Position numbers and translations under genes: made by a program. DNA of 64,000 nucleotides. It comes from Amborella trichopoda. Its lineage: Eukaryota > Streptophyta > Magnoliopsida > Amborellales > Amborellaceae. Within the stretch, counting starts at the first letter, position 1. Each line of letters begins with the position of its first letter. Of this stretch, positions 54,290-64,000 are shown piece by piece. Location of the stretch: the NCBI RefSeq assembly GCF_000471905.2, contig NW_006497557.1, positions 2,239,018 through 2,303,017 on the forward strand, written 5' to 3'. Under the pieces are notes generated by a model. The model saw only the letters and a list, made by a program, of their open reading frames with translations. It searched no databases and had not been told where the DNA came from.

Positions 54290-55366
54290 AAGAATAACGG
54301 GCATAGTGTATACCTGAACAAGGGAACGCTATGAGCAAAATGACGGACGGGCATGATCACGAAACCATGAGTAAAAGAGATCCGTGAATAAAATCTGGGC
54401 ACGGTGAAAACCCGAAAGGACATTGTGAGTAAAAATAGATGAAAAGGGTGGACATGGCCGAAAGGTCATGGGTAAAAGGGCCCCAAATAAGAAGAAGTTG
54501 GTGAAAAATGTCTTCATGGTGCCGCTTCCCAAGTTCAAGCAAAAATATGCAAAGGACACTTGGACCAATAAACAAGTTGATGCAGCACTCGTCTCAACAT
54601 CTAGCTTCAACCCTCACTCAAAGGAAGAAAATCCATTGTGGCATAAAACCAAGAATAAAAAAGTATGAGCTTCAAGGAAAAGATTCCAACAGTCTAAGTT
54701 CAGTTAGAAAAAGGACTTGAAAGATAGAAGAATCTCCATGACAGCAAGACAAGTCTCATGAGGAAGAACTTTATTCTCACGAGGACACAAACACACTCTA
54801 CAAACAAGCAATACAAAGGCAAGAAACTGACAAAGCAAGGGGAGAACCTTCCAGAGACTTCAGCTCGCCTAGCTGACAGGCCCAGACCTTCTTCACCGGC
54901 TAACACTGCCCTCGACTGGACCCAGTAGTCGAGACCCAAAGTGGTACTCTAAACGTCAAAAGAAAACCTGGTGTAGCAGCAAACTGTGCCTACCAAAGCA
55001 AACCAACGAACCCAGACCAAATGGGAACAATGCCCTTCAACTTGGCACTCAATTGCTAGATGGGCCCGGTTATGACTGACGAGGTTTGTACAAAATCCTT
55101 AGATTTAAAATTACAAACAGTCCACACGAGGGTGAAGACTTCGATAAGATCCCTCAAAAAAGTCACTTCTCCCCCTAAAGTCTCCACGGATGAACCTACA
55201 AATAACTCATCCCTGTGTTTGAGCAGCCTAATTACACCATCACATGAATCTCCTCGGCGTTTATGTGGTCTTATGGCTAAGAAGGAAAAAATTAAAAATC
55301 GAAGGAAAATTTTAGAATGATTATCCTTCTTGCTTCTCTTGAAGCACAACATTCGGGGGAGTAAGT
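54290..55366 (+). other. Element E 3' UTR end: GAAA hairpins, tail and polypurine region
   Basis: Hairpins: 54400-54427 pairs CACGGTG with CATTGTG (G-T pairs allowed) around AAAA and CCC-GAAA; 54453-54470 pairs CATGGCC with GGTCATG around GAAA. A (T)GAGTAAAA spacer follows the first of these. The rest aligns with A 17905-18800 and F 41611-42500. The last bases before the LTR are CGGGGGAGTAAGT, the best polypurine-like run in the family here. Confidence 0.72.
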
Positions 55367-56657
55367 CGTTTGAACATATTTTTCAACACCTTGGTCTTGA
55401 TAGGAAGCAGGCCAACAAAGCTTACAAAATAATGAAAATTCCTAATGCTCTCAAAATGGCTTGTCAATGTCTTTGTTAGCACTTCGAAAGATCATCAGCC
55501 ATGTTTCATCGTGATCAAACATGTCTAAGGCAGTGAACATGAAGAAACAATTTTTGGAAAAATGGCCTCCAACACCCCGAAACGGACCCTACAACTGGAA
55601 TTACATTTTTGGTTTCTCAAATCACTATGGGACCACCGTCATTAGATCCGGCATGGTAAAAAACCCTTATGGGACTAATTTCTGCTTAATCAGACACTCT
55701 AGAACAAAGATAAAAGCTTAACATTGAAACATGAGAGGTCGCACACTATTCTTATGTGGCCTCACTGCACCAAAACGCCATTAAAGGTGGTTGTTTTTAC
55801 AGTCATAGGCAGTCACTTTCGGGGCCCATAACTCACTTGTTTCAAGTCAGATCGCTCCCAAATTTGGTAAGCGTATTTGTCTCATCAAGACAAACAATTC
55901 GATATGTGGTACTCTCCGTGATGATGTCGGAGTAGGGAGAAAAACTATAGAGAAGTTGCTGATCCATGAAGAAGTTGCAGAAAATTCAGCAACGACACGC
56001 CTCACTCGATGGACCAAATCACGACACTCACGAAATGGATCAATTGAAACCAGTTCTATTGTATGCGTAAGGTCTAAGAATATCATTGGCCCGAACCCCG
56101 TACATGATGGACGATCAGATTTCATGCACGAAGCTAACGAAGCAACTGAAATTCTGACCGCCGAATTTTAGATTCCTGACAAAACTCAAAAGTTCTGAAA
56201 TTCGTTCGGGCTCCAAATCGAGTCCCGTTTATTGCAACGCAATCTTGACGAAATGCTTAGTGTGTTGCAATAAAAAAATCATAGAAAAATATCATGGAAC
56301 GAGCGCATCATCGATCCAAAGTTTTCAATATTGAAGAAAATTTCAAGGCTCTTGATGGTGGTTCGAAACACGATCCATGGCTCGAAATTGATATCAAATC
56401 GATCGCCATGCAGAGCCCTACAAGGAAACAATAATCTTTTGATCAAATGGGCATCAGAACACCCTCAGGTCAACTATGGAAGATCACACAAGATCTCGAG
56501 CAACAATAGGGACTGTTCTGAAATTCCACACATTGTTAGGCAGAGGCAAAATCATCCTTTTGCCCCCATTTTTTGAAATTCTTTAAATTCAATTAAATTT
56601 TAGTTTTCAATAATTAGGTCTAATTTTGATCAATCCACCCATGTTTGGGCACAATTC

Positions 56658-56730
56658 TATATAAACAGGCACTACCTCATTGTAAAAGGGACCCCTCGAC
56701 CTTCAGTTGATGGTTTGAAGATTGAATAAA
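56658..56730 (+). promoter_or_regulatory. LTR5 core promoter and polyadenylation signal
   Basis: TATATAAA 56658-56665; AATAAA 56725-56730. Confidence 0.65.
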
Positions 56731-56822
56731 AATTTTGATTCCTTGCTTAAGCCTGTGAGTACATCTTAGAGAGAGAGATAGAGAGAGGAGAGAGAAGAAA
56801 AGGATCGATACCCTTCGAGCAG

Positions 56823-56882
56823 GTAACTTTCTCTCTCCTCCCTTTCTCTCCTTCATTTATCTCTCTCTTCTCTCTCTTTCTC

Positions 56883-56925
<43 letters not shown>

Positions 56926-58081
56926 TCTCTCTACTCTCTCTCTCTTCTCTCTCTCTCTCTCTCTCTATTTTCTCTCTCTTTATCTCTCTTCTCTCTTTCT
57001 CTCTCTTTTCTCTCTCTTTCTCTCTTCTCTCTCGTTCTCTCTCATCTTTTCTTCTCATCTCTATCTCCATTTGTCCTCTTTTGATGTAACCAGCGAGGCT
57101 TAGTCCTCTCTCTCTTTATCAGTCGGCGAGGCCTAGCACCGACTGGGCCTTCGCTCTCTTCCTCTATCAATCGGTGAGACCTAGCACTGATTGGCCTTGT
57201 CTGTCTTCCTTTGTCAGGCGGCAAGATCTAGCACCAATTAGTTTTCTCTCTCTTTCTCTATCAGTCGGTGAGACTTATCGTCGAGTGATTTTCTCTCTCT
57301 ACCTCTGTCAGTCGACGAGACCTAGTGCCGATTGAGCCTTCTCTCTCATTCTCTGTCAGTCGGTGAGACCTAGCGCCGACTGGTTTTCTCCGTCTTCTTT
57401 TGTCAACTAGCAAGACCTAGCACCGGTTTGTCTTCTCTCTCTTCGTTTGTCAGTTGGTCAGACTCTTTTTCTGTCAATTGGCGAGACTTAGTGCCAATTG
57501 GTTCTCTTCCTCTCTTCTCATCTGACACAGTCAGTAAAGCCTAATGCTGACTGCTTCCTCTCTTTCCCATCTCTTGAAACAATCGGTAATGTCTAGTGTC
57601 GACTGCATCTCCTCTTCCTTCTTCTCCCTCCTCTCTTCCTTCTTTTCTTTCCTTTCGTCTATTCCCTTCTTCTTTTTAACCATTTTTCTGCTACTCTTTC
57701 GTTCGACTAAGAGGGATTGAGGGTAGCATCTCATGACAGTTCTGTCGTTTAACCGTAATGTTGTTATATCAGGTTCACTAGGCCCGCTTTACTGCCACGA
57801 TAGACCGACTAAAATGCTTAGCCAGTCGATACAGGCAATAGTGTCTAGTAGCAATCTTGTGATCCGATCTCAGTTATCGAGCCTGTCTTGCTACCACGTT
57901 ACGCCAATCATCCACTAGCCTAGTCACTGCTCTAATCTTCTCGCTTGGTCAAATTCTTCTCTCCCCCCATCTTTCTTTCTTCTTTTGAATACGCATGCTT
58001 GTGTATGATAATCAAAGAGGAAAAGGATGAGGCCTCACCCACCTGTCCCATAACCTTTGCCATATCCATGTGTTATCATAG
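56823..58081 (+). other. Candidate intron inside LTR5 (donor CAG|GTAACT, acceptor ATCATAG|GA)
   Basis: Shortest of the set (1259 nt). The donor matches the plant consensus very well. The TG-rich run before the acceptor is reduced to ATGTGTTATCATAG. Prediction only. Confidence 0.45.
57080..57620 (+). repeat. Hairpin array of LTR5 (about 10 stem-loops)
   Basis: Units about 55-65 bases apart. Stem pairs seen: CAGTCGG/CCGACTG (57120-57145 and about 57357-57383), CAATCGG/CTGATTG (about 57168-57194), CAATTGG/CCAATTG (about 57475-57501) and CAGTCAG/CTGACTG (about 57530-57556). The middle is a near-constant GAGACCTAG or variant. Several changes are matched on both sides of the stem. CT-rich spacers separate the units. 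Confidence 0.8.
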
Positions 58082-58377
58082 GAAAGCAAAAAATAAGAAG
58101 AAAACGAGCCAAGGGAGGTGATATGGAACCAGTTTCATTATTGGAGGAATTTCTTCATGATCTTACAACAGTTAGCCCGAGCTAGTCCTACACCCACCTT
58201 TAAATTCCTCTGTCACTGATTGGTAACATCTGCCCCCATTTTCAAATGAGGATATCGAGAGAGTGATCTCACAAACTTCTCGAGTCTCTCCCAAAACTTG
58301 AGAAGCGTGCTGCCTGATCCTCTAGGGATCTGGAGGGCGAGATCGAGGCACCCAACCAGCCTTCTGGATCAGTGAAA

Positions 58378-58700
58378 AGCAGTTTAAGGTCATGCAATTA
58401 AGACACTTAGACCGTGGTTATGCAGTTTAGAGTCATGCAACTAGGACTATGCAGTTTAAGGTCGTGCAACTAGACCTTTGCTACAGTTTAAGGTCATATA
58501 GTTTTGACCTTGATGCTAAGCCTTCTATCGTCATGCAGCCAGAATGTGCAGTATGATTTAAGGTCATATAGTTTGGACTGTGCCATTTAGGGTCGTACAG
58601 CTATACCTCTGCAACAGTTTATGATCGTGTAGTTTGGACCATGCAATTTAAGGTCGTGTACCTAGACCAAAGCTATGCAGTTTAAGGTCATGCAGTCAGG
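58378..58700 (-). repeat. Minisatellite of element F (inverted relative to E)
   Basis: About nine 35-bp units; on the minus strand they read GGTCTAGTTGCACGACC, CTTAAACTGC and variants. Far fewer units than in E, so array length varies strongly between copies. E inserted at the downstream end of this array. Confidence 0.88.
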
Positions 58701-59040
58701 ACTATGGTGTGGGTCGTCATGTGGGTGACACTGCATGGGGAATAAATTTGAAGATGTGAATCTGACTCCCTGGGGATAAAATGGTTAAGATCGACAAGGG
58801 GTCCAGATGGGAAGACCGACTTCATTGGGGATAATGGGAATATGTGTGGTTCCCTTATAGGTGAAAAATGGCGCCTAACTCCACTGGGGATCATGAGCTG
58901 CAGTACAAATATGACTCCTACTGAGGATGAGAAGTCATGGCTTGAATTGAACGACCCTGGTACCACTCCGCTGGGGATAATAGGTCACGATCAAGGTGCA
59001 ACTCTACTTGGTATAACAGTAGTTAGATGTGCACGGCTTT
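58701..59040 (-). other. Element F 3' UTR with CCCCAGTGGAGT phrases
   Basis: On the minus strand TCCCCAGTGGAGTTAGG-like phrases recur every 35-60 bases (58990, 58895, 58835, 58765). This matches A 16570-16800 and E 51770-52115. Confidence 0.6.
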
Positions 59041-60570
59041 AAGCATGGGGTGTGCAGTGATGGACTGTTTAGAAGACAACCGGCGCTAAGCACAATGAAC
59101 TTTATTCCATGAACACTCAACCAACATTGAGCCTTTTGAAAGCAGTTGATATTGAGGTCGGCCATCATTACTTTTTTAACACTCAACTGGCGCTAGGGTT
59201 GTTAAAAAACAGTCGATGATGAGGACAGCACGTGCTATCTCTTGAACACAACCGGTGCTGAGAACACAGCCGTCGCTTGGGGTTACTGAGAACACAACCT
59301 ACGCTGGGGCTGGTAAAAAAACATAGCTGGCAATGAGGACAGCCAGCGCTATCTCTTGAACATAGCCAGTACTAAGCCATTGAGAACATAGTCGGCACTA
59401 GGGTTACTGAGAACACACCAGCGCTGGGGTTACTGAGAAAACAAACGACATTAGGTTACTAAAAACACAACCGGTGCTTGGTAGTTTTGACAACATAGCC
59501 AGCAACTGGTTGTGGGTTAGTGTTTGGGCCTTGACCCGAGCCCGACCCTGTCCTGGTGTCTATTTCATAGAATTTCGTGGGCGGTAGTAAAATTTGCCTC
59601 AGGCATTGGGTGAGAACCCGACCTTCTACAACCCCAGATGTTTGGCCTCCTTAGACATGGCTGGGATTCCCAGTTTGTGAGGGGCATTTGAGGGAAGGAT
59701 CAACCTATATAAGGGGGTAAACCCCATTTTGACTGTTTCACGGAAGGTAAAAAAAACTTCAGGCAAAAAATTTAACTGTGAGAGGAAGTTTCTGATGAGG
59801 GCGTCGGCAAACACACATGGGATTCCCGTAGGAGCCAACAGGGAAGATTGTGCATTACGGGACATTGTGGGTCAAGGCAGTGAAGGAACTAGGGAGTTTA
59901 GTGAAGTTTTGTCGAAGTTGTAGGAGCTTGCAGTGAGTTCATGGAGTCCACCAGGAAGCAAGGAAAATCGGCCGTGGTTTTGAGGATTCTGGGGAAGGGA
60001 AAAAGAGGCGAAGCTGTCCAAGGTTTTCCTTAGTTTTAGAAGTTTTTCGATGGGCATAAGTGGTTTCCTGATGTATTGGGGAGAAGTTGCAGAGGTTTCC
60101 CGGTAGTGGAGTAGAGTTTCCGATGGGAATCCAAAGGGCGAAGGGAAACAGACCGTCGTTGAAGCTGGATGGTTGCAGGGAAGGTGAACAGTTGTCTGTC
60201 CACAAGTGTGAGACGTGTGTCAGGCCAAGACGTGGCGAAAATTGCTATTGGAAATTTTGGAATCATTGGGGAAGCAAAGCGTCTTAGGTTAGAAAACGAG
60301 GGGTCTTGAGAACCGAGGAGGCGTGATCACGAAGAGTCATCGGGAGGTGAACAATCACAACACTGTTGACGCTGACTTAAAATACACAGTCGGTGCTGGA
60401 TTTTTCTTTAAAAAGCATAGCAGGTGCTGACTCTCAAAAAAGGCAGCCGACGCTGGGGGTTAGAAGCACAACCGACACTTGGCCTTCAGAAGACAGAACC
60501 GGCGCTGGACGTTAGCAACACAGCCAACGCTAGCCTTTGCAAGACAAAGCCAGCATTAGCTTCAAACAGT
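59041..60570 (-). repeat. Dispersed GCGCCGGTTG repeats and spacer in the F 3' UTR
   Basis: Two blocks of AGCGCCGGTTGT-type words (59070-59520 and 60365-60560, minus sense) flank about 800 bases of spacer that parallels E 50570-51390. Block one is longer than in E. No frame is shared between E and F in the spacer. Confidence 0.65.
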
Positions 60571-61435
60571 GCTTACCTCTGCATGGTGCACGTCATGAAG
60601 TGCATGGTGTTGATCGCATGTGGCAATGAGTCATATGTGGGAATTGTTGAGCACAACGATCAACCATGTGCGACAATATTCACGCAAGGCACGAACTTGG
60701 GTGGGCAAATGGTGGTGGCGAGTGGTAAGCCTGGCTTATGATGCCCATTGGAAGCCAAGTCTTCCAGCACAGCAGTGAAGTCTATGTTGTTCTGCGGAAG
60801 GGCATCCGCTGTGAACAAGGTATGCTCTCCATTATGGGCCAGTTCCTTGCCAGAGAAGTCTGCTTTGTCTGTATGATGTACTCATCAGATGAATTGAAGC
60901 TGATTCATAAATGGTTGGTTTCTTCTTTTAGCCTATAACCATCCTCTTTGAAAGCGCTCGTCAGATGAATTGAAGCTGACTCTCTAAGTGGTTTTTGCTT
61001 CTTTTTCATGAGGAGAGCAATTCTTTGGTGGGTTTGCTTCTTCTTCATGAGGAGAGAAATTTTGTGGTGGGTTTGCTTCTTCTTCATGAGGAGAGAATTT
61101 CTTTGGTGGGTTTGCTTCTTCTTCATGTGGAGAGCATTTGTTTTGGCCTGTAACCATCATCTTATCCTTAGATGAAAGAGCAACACCGTGGGTTTTTGTT
61201 TGTAACCGTCCTCTTATCCTCAGATGCAAGAGCAACACTTTTAGTGTCAACTGTTCTCTTTCCTAAGATGCAAGAGACTTGTAACCTCCCTAGTAATGGG
61301 CTTTTGGCTGTAACTTGTAACTGCTTTCACTGCAATAAAAAGAGTTAAGCTTTGCCTGGATTGTCTTGCTTGCTTTGCATTGAGTCTCTCTTCATGAATA
61401 CGCATCACGAATAGTACTTCTTTAGGTATCGCCCC
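60571..61435 (-). other. Element F 3' UTR after integrase, with a 39-bp tandem repeat
   Basis: 60993-61140 holds nearly four copies of a 39-base unit (plus-strand starts of GTTTGCTTCTTCTTCATG at 61032, 61071 and 61110). Because 39 is 13 codons, the minus strand reads an open MKKKQTHHKISLL repeat. It is absent from E. The 60571-60950 part (plus frames 60424-60741, 60738-60938) has no known domain. The rest is non-coding. Confidence 0.6.
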
Positions 61436-62750
61436 TTGATAGGGGGCATTGCCTCCTCTCCATCAAAATGTGCCAGTATGTAGGCTCCATTTGGTGAGAC
61501 TTTTTTTACTACAAAGGGACCTTCCCACTTGGGTTCAAACTTCCCTCTATGATGTCCATGCATAACAATCGGCCTTTTTACGGCTCGAACTAGATCGCCA
61601 CGGGCGAATGAGTGAACTTTGACCTACCTATCAAAGGCCCTCTTTATTCTCCTTTGGTTGAGTTCTAGGTTCTGCTGAGCCTCTAGTCTCTTTTCATTGA
61701 GTGCATCCAATTCTTGATACCGGAGTTTGACTCTCTCATCTTTGGTTAGCCCTTGATTCATAGCAACTTGTAGTGAACGGATTTGAATTTTGAGAGGTAG
61801 AGCTGCTTCACCCCCATAGACCAAAGAATAAGGAGTGGAATCAATAGCTTTTTGTGTAGTAGTACGATAGGCCCATAGTGCTCCGGGAAGCTTCTCATGC
61901 CAGTTCTTCTTTCTCTTTGATACGGATTTTCGTAAAACATTGCACAGAGTCTTATTGAAGTCCTCAGTCAAGCCATTGGTTCGAGGGTGATACATAGTCG
62001 AGTACTTCCACTCGAACCCTAACTGATTAACCAGGCAATCAATATGATGACTTCAAAATTGAGGGCCATTGTCCAAGATAATACGGTCAGGCACCCCAAA
62101 CTGGTATATAATGTGATGTAGAACGAAGTTGGCCACTGCTGTCCCTAGAGCTTGCTTAAGGGGGACTGCTTTAGCCCACATGGAGAAATAATCTGTTGCA
62201 ACTAGAATAAAGACATGACCCATTGCTGAAGGAGGGTCAATAGGCCCCACAATGTCCACAATGTCCATACCCCATTGCGAGAAGGGCCATGACGCCACTG
62301 TGGGGTGTAAAGGCTTTGGAGGTTGATGAAAAAGGCTTGAATGTATTTGGCACACCTGGCCCTCTTTAGCATAGTTTAAGGAATCATCAATCATGGAAGG
62401 CCAATAATACCGTAATCTGTGTATCCATTCATAAAACTTTGGACATGACAGGAGTAGTACACAAATTCCTGAGTGTACTTCTTTTAACACCTTATTTACT
62501 TCTTGCACGTCCACACATCTAAGAAGAATACAGTCAAATGACTGTCTGAAGAGAGCAACTTCTTCAAGGAGGGTATACTCGGTAGAAATTTGTCGTACAC
62601 TGTTGCGTTCGGCACGATCTTCCGGGAGCCTGCCATGTTTTAGAAAACTAGTGATGGGCTCTCTCTAATCTTTTACCTGCTCAATTTCCACGCATATTAG
62701 GTCAAAGAACTTTGGTTCTTGGTATCAAGCCTTAGCTTCTTGACTCCATG
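61436..62750 (-). pseudogene. pol: Element F integrase
   Basis: The longest open pieces are 62514-62053 and 61995-61624 (minus). The zinc-binding part is damaged: EVHSGIC keeps the first His, but the second His (GLH in E) reads LLL, and KKCQVC reads KEGQVC. The core has MDIVDIVGPIDPP, a 9-base in-frame duplication of DIV at about 62250-62272 next to the first catalytic Asp, then ILDNGPQF, and NGLTEDFNKT with the catalytic Glu. A stop follows QF at about 62050 and another sits at about 61623. The C-terminal tail PKWEGPFVVKKVSPNGAYIL and PPIKGRYLKKYY ends near 61420. Better preserved than E after the core. Confidence 0.92.
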
Positions 62751-63300
62751 CCATTTCTTGTTCAGTCTTAATTACTTTTTTAGCTGATAGAAGTGCTTCG
62801 AATGGATAAGGAGGCCACTCGAGGAAGATATTTCTTTCATCATCTGCGTCTACCTCGGTTCTTAGTTCAATGTGTTTCTATTTTTCCACCTAGACGAGGG
62901 TGGATCCTGATGAGGATAATTGAATTGTAGCCCCGATTTTTGCAAGTGCGTCAGCCTGCGAGTTTGGCCTCCTGGGGATGTGACTCAAGGATATGTCCTC
63001 AAACTGGGCCATATATGATTTTGTAGTATCGTGATATGGATTAAATGTGTCTTTTCTCACATCATAGACTCCTTTGAGCTGTCGGATAACCAACTCAGAG
63101 TCACCATAGATCTTGAGCTACTCCAAGTCTAGGACAAAGGCTATCTCCAGCTCAATTATAAGGCCTGACATTTTGCCTCATTAGCGAGAAAGAAAGAAAG
63201 TGGCGATAATCCTCCTTTCGAGGTTAGGAATACCCCTTGGGGCCTCCGCGGTCTGATTGGAAGGCTCCGTCGAAGTATAATTTCCACGCATGAGCAAGCT
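62751..63300 (-). pseudogene. pol: Element F archaeal-type RNase H (aRNH)
   Basis: On the minus strand: WKLYFDGAFQSDRGGPKGYS with the first catalytic Asp (about 63285-63228), then after frame breaks NEAKCQA (E has NEAEYQA, so the catalytic Glu is Lys here, about 63185-63165), YGDSELVIRQLKGVYDVRKD with the Asp retained, and ISLSHIPRRPNSQADALAKI with the last Asp (to about 62930). It is more complete than the E copy, which lacks the last part. The tail shares GATIQLSSSG with E. The extra domain is a hallmark of the Tat lineage. Confidence 0.88.
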
Positions 63301-64000
63301 CTTCACATAATACTTCTTCATCAGGGAGGTCGCATGATAACTGGGATTCCGCCAGTACGGGGTGTGCTGTGAGAAAAACAGCCAAGGCCTGGCCCTTGAT
63401 GGCCATTTATGGGACACACATGATCTCGAATTCCATCAGCAATAAGGCCCACATAGCAAAGTGTCCTAATAAGCATAAAAATTTTACAGGATTTGCTTTT
63501 GATATGAGTATCACTTCATGACCAAGCAAGTAGTGACGAAGTTTTTGTACTGCAAAGATAAGGGCCAGGCACATCTTCTCTATAGGGGGAAAATTCTTCT
63601 CGGCCCCTTGCATCCTGTGGTTGAGATAATACGGTGCGGTCTCTTTTCCTTTTCATTGTTCTGCGCCAACAATGCCCCAAGTGACTCGTCTAAAGCGGTC
63701 ACGTAGAGGATGAGAGGTTTTCCCAATATCAGTATAGTAAGTACTGGAGGATTGAGTAAATAATGCTTCATATCATCACGCCTGACATGCTTCATCCCAG
63801 ATAAATGGGGTATCTTTCTTTAATAAGTGTGTAAAGGGTTTATAGTTACCTGAGAGGTTTGAGATGAACCTGCATATGTATGCCAGATGCCCTTCAAGAG
63901 AGCGTAGTTCTCGCTGTGTAGTTGGTGACGACATTTCTTAGATCACCTTGATCTTGACTGGTTCAACTTCAAGCCCTCGATGTCTGACAATGAACCCCAA
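63301..64000 (-). pseudogene. pol: Element F RT-RNase H connection and RNase H domain
   Basis: From the right edge on the minus strand: LGFIVRHRGLEVEPVKI, RELRSLEGHLAYICRFISNL, FIWDEACQA (thumb and connection, 64000-63790), LGKPLILYVTALDESLGALL (about 63725-63665), MQGAEKNFPPIEKMCLALIF and KLRHYLLGHEVILISKANPV (63613-63490), WALLLMEFEI (about 63450-63420), and FLTAHPVLAESQL (about 63380-63340). At least two frameshifts. The palm with the active site is outside the window. Confidence 0.88.

Larger units (their letters stand above)
42727..58358 (+). mobile_element. Element E: Tat-family element nested in F, without a 5' LTR (15632 bp)
   Basis: Bounded by GCCTT on both sides. It starts TGGGATATTC, then enters leader sequence at once (aligned with A from about 13748). 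Gag, RT, RNase H, aRNH, integrase, a 5.7-kb 3' UTR and a 3' LTR ending CAACCA follow. About 4-5 kb expected at the 5' end (LTR, PBS, first kb of leader) is missing, although the outer TG and the target duplication are in place. All coding domains are damaged. Confidence 0.88.
55367..58358 (+). repeat. LTR5: 3' LTR of element E (2992 bp)
   Basis: Starts CGTTTGAACATA (TG changed to CG) and ends CACCCAACCA. TATATAAA is at 56658 and AATAAA at 56725. GA run 56767-56800 is followed by a CT run to about 57060, then a hairpin array at 57080-57620, a conserved end segment and an acceptor-like site at 58081. It is close in length and U3 sequence to the F LTR (3014 bp). Confidence 0.88.
58359..64000 (-). 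mobile_element. Element F, main part (3' UTR, integrase, both RNase H domains)
   Basis: Minus strand from the right edge: RT-RNase H connection, RNase H, aRNH, integrase, 3' UTR, minisatellite. It is broken at 58363/42722 by E. RT, gag and the 5' LTR lie beyond the window on the right. It is the same family as E by integrase and 3' UTR alignment. Confidence 0.9.

Noticed and set aside
1-64000. Any host gene, rRNA, tRNA or organellar insertion
   Set aside because: I looked for conserved protein motifs outside gag/pol and for RNA gene signatures on both strands and saw none. A profile and tRNA search would settle this.

Overview
The window is repeat-derived DNA from a seed plant. I find no host protein gene, rRNA, tRNA or CRISPR array; almost every base can be placed in a Ty3/gypsy LTR retrotransposon. 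Evidence for a plant: primer-binding sites of plant LTR elements (a tRNA-Arg type and an initiator-Met type), gag/pol remnants of the Tat/Ogre lineage including the extra archaeal-type RNase H domain, and one Tekay/Del chromovirus. Dense nesting suggests a large, repeat-rich genome. Species cannot be told. A 20-N assembly gap lies at 15725-15744.

Layout, left to right. (H) 1-4829, minus: 5' LTR, PBS and gag of a Tat-like element leaving the window on the left. (G) 4830-8150, plus: PBS, leader and protease of a gag-less Tat-like element, split by element A and resuming at 23727. (A) 8151-23721, plus: a complete 15.6-kb non-autonomous element with 4.6- and 4.9-kb LTRs, flanked by a perfect TCCAC duplication; it has a gag remnant and no pol. 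(C1) about 24950-30184, plus: Tekay-like chromovirus with LTR, Met PBS, decayed gag-pro-RT, cut off before RNase H. (D) 30185-38596, plus: 5'-truncated LTR, PBS, leader and gag, with a 3.4-kb solo LTR nested at 33387-36790. (F) 38597-42726 and 58359-64000, minus: 3' LTR, 3' UTR, integrase and both RNase H domains. (E) 42727-58358, plus: inserted in F's 3' UTR (GCCTT duplication on both sides), with gag, RT, RNase H, aRNH, integrase, a long 3' UTR and 3' LTR, but no 5' LTR.

H, A, D, E, F and the solo LTR3 belong to one family; G shares the PBS and related leader and is probably the same family or a close relative. Family plan: LTR of 2.7-4.9 kb; TATA box about 1.2 kb in; AATAAA downstream; a GA tract facing a CT tract; a very long CT-rich zone; a 3-nt gap; a tRNA-Arg type PBS; leader, gag, pol; then a 4-6 kb 3' UTR with a 35-bp minisatellite and hairpin arrays. 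All coding regions are broken by stops, frameshifts or loss of catalytic residues.

The most interesting signals are non-coding. (1) A tandem array of about 13 hairpins in the LTRs of A, with a near-constant loop and stems that change in compensating pairs. (2) A different hairpin array with the same behaviour in the LTR of E. (3) A third hairpin array in the 3' UTR, several members closed by GAAA tetraloops. (4) Positionally conserved splice donor, branch-like and acceptor signals that would make the whole CT-rich and hairpin zone an intron inside the LTR. These are read by eye and need folding, covariation and transcript tests; self-templated repair of quasi-palindromes is a real alternative to selection.
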